In this document: piece after piece, positions 22,706-23,160 of the stretch
Layout of the letters: each line of letters opens with the position of its first letter
Numbering within the stretch: position 1 is the stretch's first letter
Assembly: GCA_041795785.1 (NCBI GenBank)
Contig: JBHBXR010000138.1
Span: 1-23,160 of the forward strand
DNA: 23,160 nt
Reading direction: 5' to 3'
From: CAJPST01 sp041795785
GTDB lineage: Bacteria > Pseudomonadota > Gammaproteobacteria > Enterobacterales > Pasteurellaceae
The notes under the pieces: model-generated
What the model was told of the DNA's origin: nothing
The model's input: only the letters and a program-made list of their open reading frames with translations
The model's database searches: none
Program-made: the position numbers and the translations under genes

Positions 22706-23160
22706 TTATTTAGCCGGATATTTAGCTTGCAATTCAGATTGCAACTTCACTAAATCTTGCTGTGCTTGCATAACTTTTTGTGTTTTATCCAGAATTGCTT
22801 TTTGCGCTTCTTCAGTCGGGTTTTGCATAACTTTCACGCTGTCCAAAACTAACTCGTTAGATAAAACCAAAGCCGCTTTCATCTTATCTTTCAGGCCTTT
22901 AATTTCTTCACTCTTAATATCAAGCGCATCTAAACCTTTTTGGATTTCTGCCACTTTAGCGCCAAAATCTTTCACCGCCGCATCAATTTGCGCAGGATCT
23001 TGGGTTGCCATTTTTTGTTGGAATTCTTGTTGGAAAGCCATTTGAGATTGAGTCTGAGCGACTTGCCAGTCTGTCAGTTTTTTAAGATCGGCAGCCGGAT
23101 CCGCTTTGTTACAAGCAACAACAAAGAATGAGAATAGTGCTACCGCACCAAGTTTGATTA
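22706..23160 (-). CDS. Coiled-coil lipoprotein, N-terminus cut by the window edge
   Basis: The frame stays open past the internal ATG at 23041 to the end of the window. Read in full it encodes a lipoprotein signal ending ALFSFFVVAC, then NKADPAADLKKLTDWQVAQTQ and a long helical body rich in Gln, Lys and Asp with heptad-like spacing (DKTQKVMQAQQDLVKLQSEL), ending AKYPAK. At least 151 residues are present; only the first few residues are missing. An outer-membrane or periplasmic coiled-coil lipoprotein is clear from the lipobox. It resembles small Pasteurellaceae lipoproteins of unassigned function. The start at 23041 would remove the signal and is rejected. Confidence 0.75.
   Translation of the reverse strand, partial: IKLGAVALFSFFVVACNKADPAADLKKLTDWQVAQTQSQMAFQQEFQQKMATQDPAQIDAAVKDFGAKVAEIQKGLDALDIKSEEIKGLKDKMKAALVLSNELVLDSVKVMQNPTEEAQKAILDKTQKVMQAQQDLVKLQSELQAKYPAK

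Noticed and set aside
22706..23041. 111-aa cytoplasmic protein starting at ATG 23041
   Set aside because: The frame continues upstream into a lipobox (FVVAC) and signal peptide, so the true start lies beyond the window edge.
1..23160. CRISPR array, integrase, transposase or phage genes
   Set aside because: No evenly spaced direct repeats and no recombinase or transposase motifs were found in the window.

Overview
The window looks like chromosomal DNA of a Pasteurellaceae species that carries the Haemophilus influenzae-type DNA uptake signal (9-mer AAGTGCGGT / ACCGCACTT). I count at least 20 perfect copies, about one per 1.1 kb. Gene content fits this: monomeric NADP isocitrate dehydrogenase, norM next to ribE, yecM next to argS, a SlyB/Pcp lipoprotein and YcaO. 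Synteny and a complete-looking icd recall the Pasteurella/Mannheimia-Basfia side of the family, but the species cannot be fixed from this sequence alone.

Layout. (1) 1-2750: an AT-rich, minus-strand accessory island. It holds three paralogous two-pass membrane proteins with four conserved cysteines, a possible fourth remnant, a small glycine/alanine-rich effector-like protein, and a 34-codon truncated copy of that protein's N-terminus. A nested inverted-repeat element (279-440) separates and partly encodes the ends of two of these genes. No uptake sequence lies inside the genes. (2) 2970-8245: minus-strand housekeeping block with icd (GTG start), tRNA-Leu(CAG), a 70-aa hypothetical protein, and the overlapping operon ribE - DUF1007 protein - NicO-type Ni/Co transporter. 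(3) 8302-10989: norM (+), 4.5S SRP RNA (-), tesB (+) and an overlapping 46-aa ORF. (4) 11000-15089: a TonB-dependent siderophore receptor behind a promoter with a Fur-box-like site and a 13-bp inverted repeat, then an SbmA/YddA-type ABC transporter. (5) 15140-16900: ycaO. (6) 16986-18680: an XRE regulator divergent from a TbpB-like surface lipoprotein and a small lipoprotein, with palindromic operator candidates between them. (7) 18774-19819: yecM-slyB on the minus strand, divergent from argS (19902-21632). (8) 21691 to the end: a DUF3298 lipoprotein and, on the minus strand, a coiled-coil lipoprotein cut by the window edge.

How the genes work together: the receptor and the ABC protein plausibly form an outer-plus-inner membrane import route for a siderophore or peptide. 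The XRE regulator probably controls the adjacent surface lipoprotein pair. The ribE operon couples riboflavin synthesis to a metal transporter through translational overlap. Inverted uptake-sequence pairs act as terminator-like hairpins between convergent genes. The most unusual region is the first 2.7 kb, which I read as an eroded orphan effector/immunity-type array; that function is inference.
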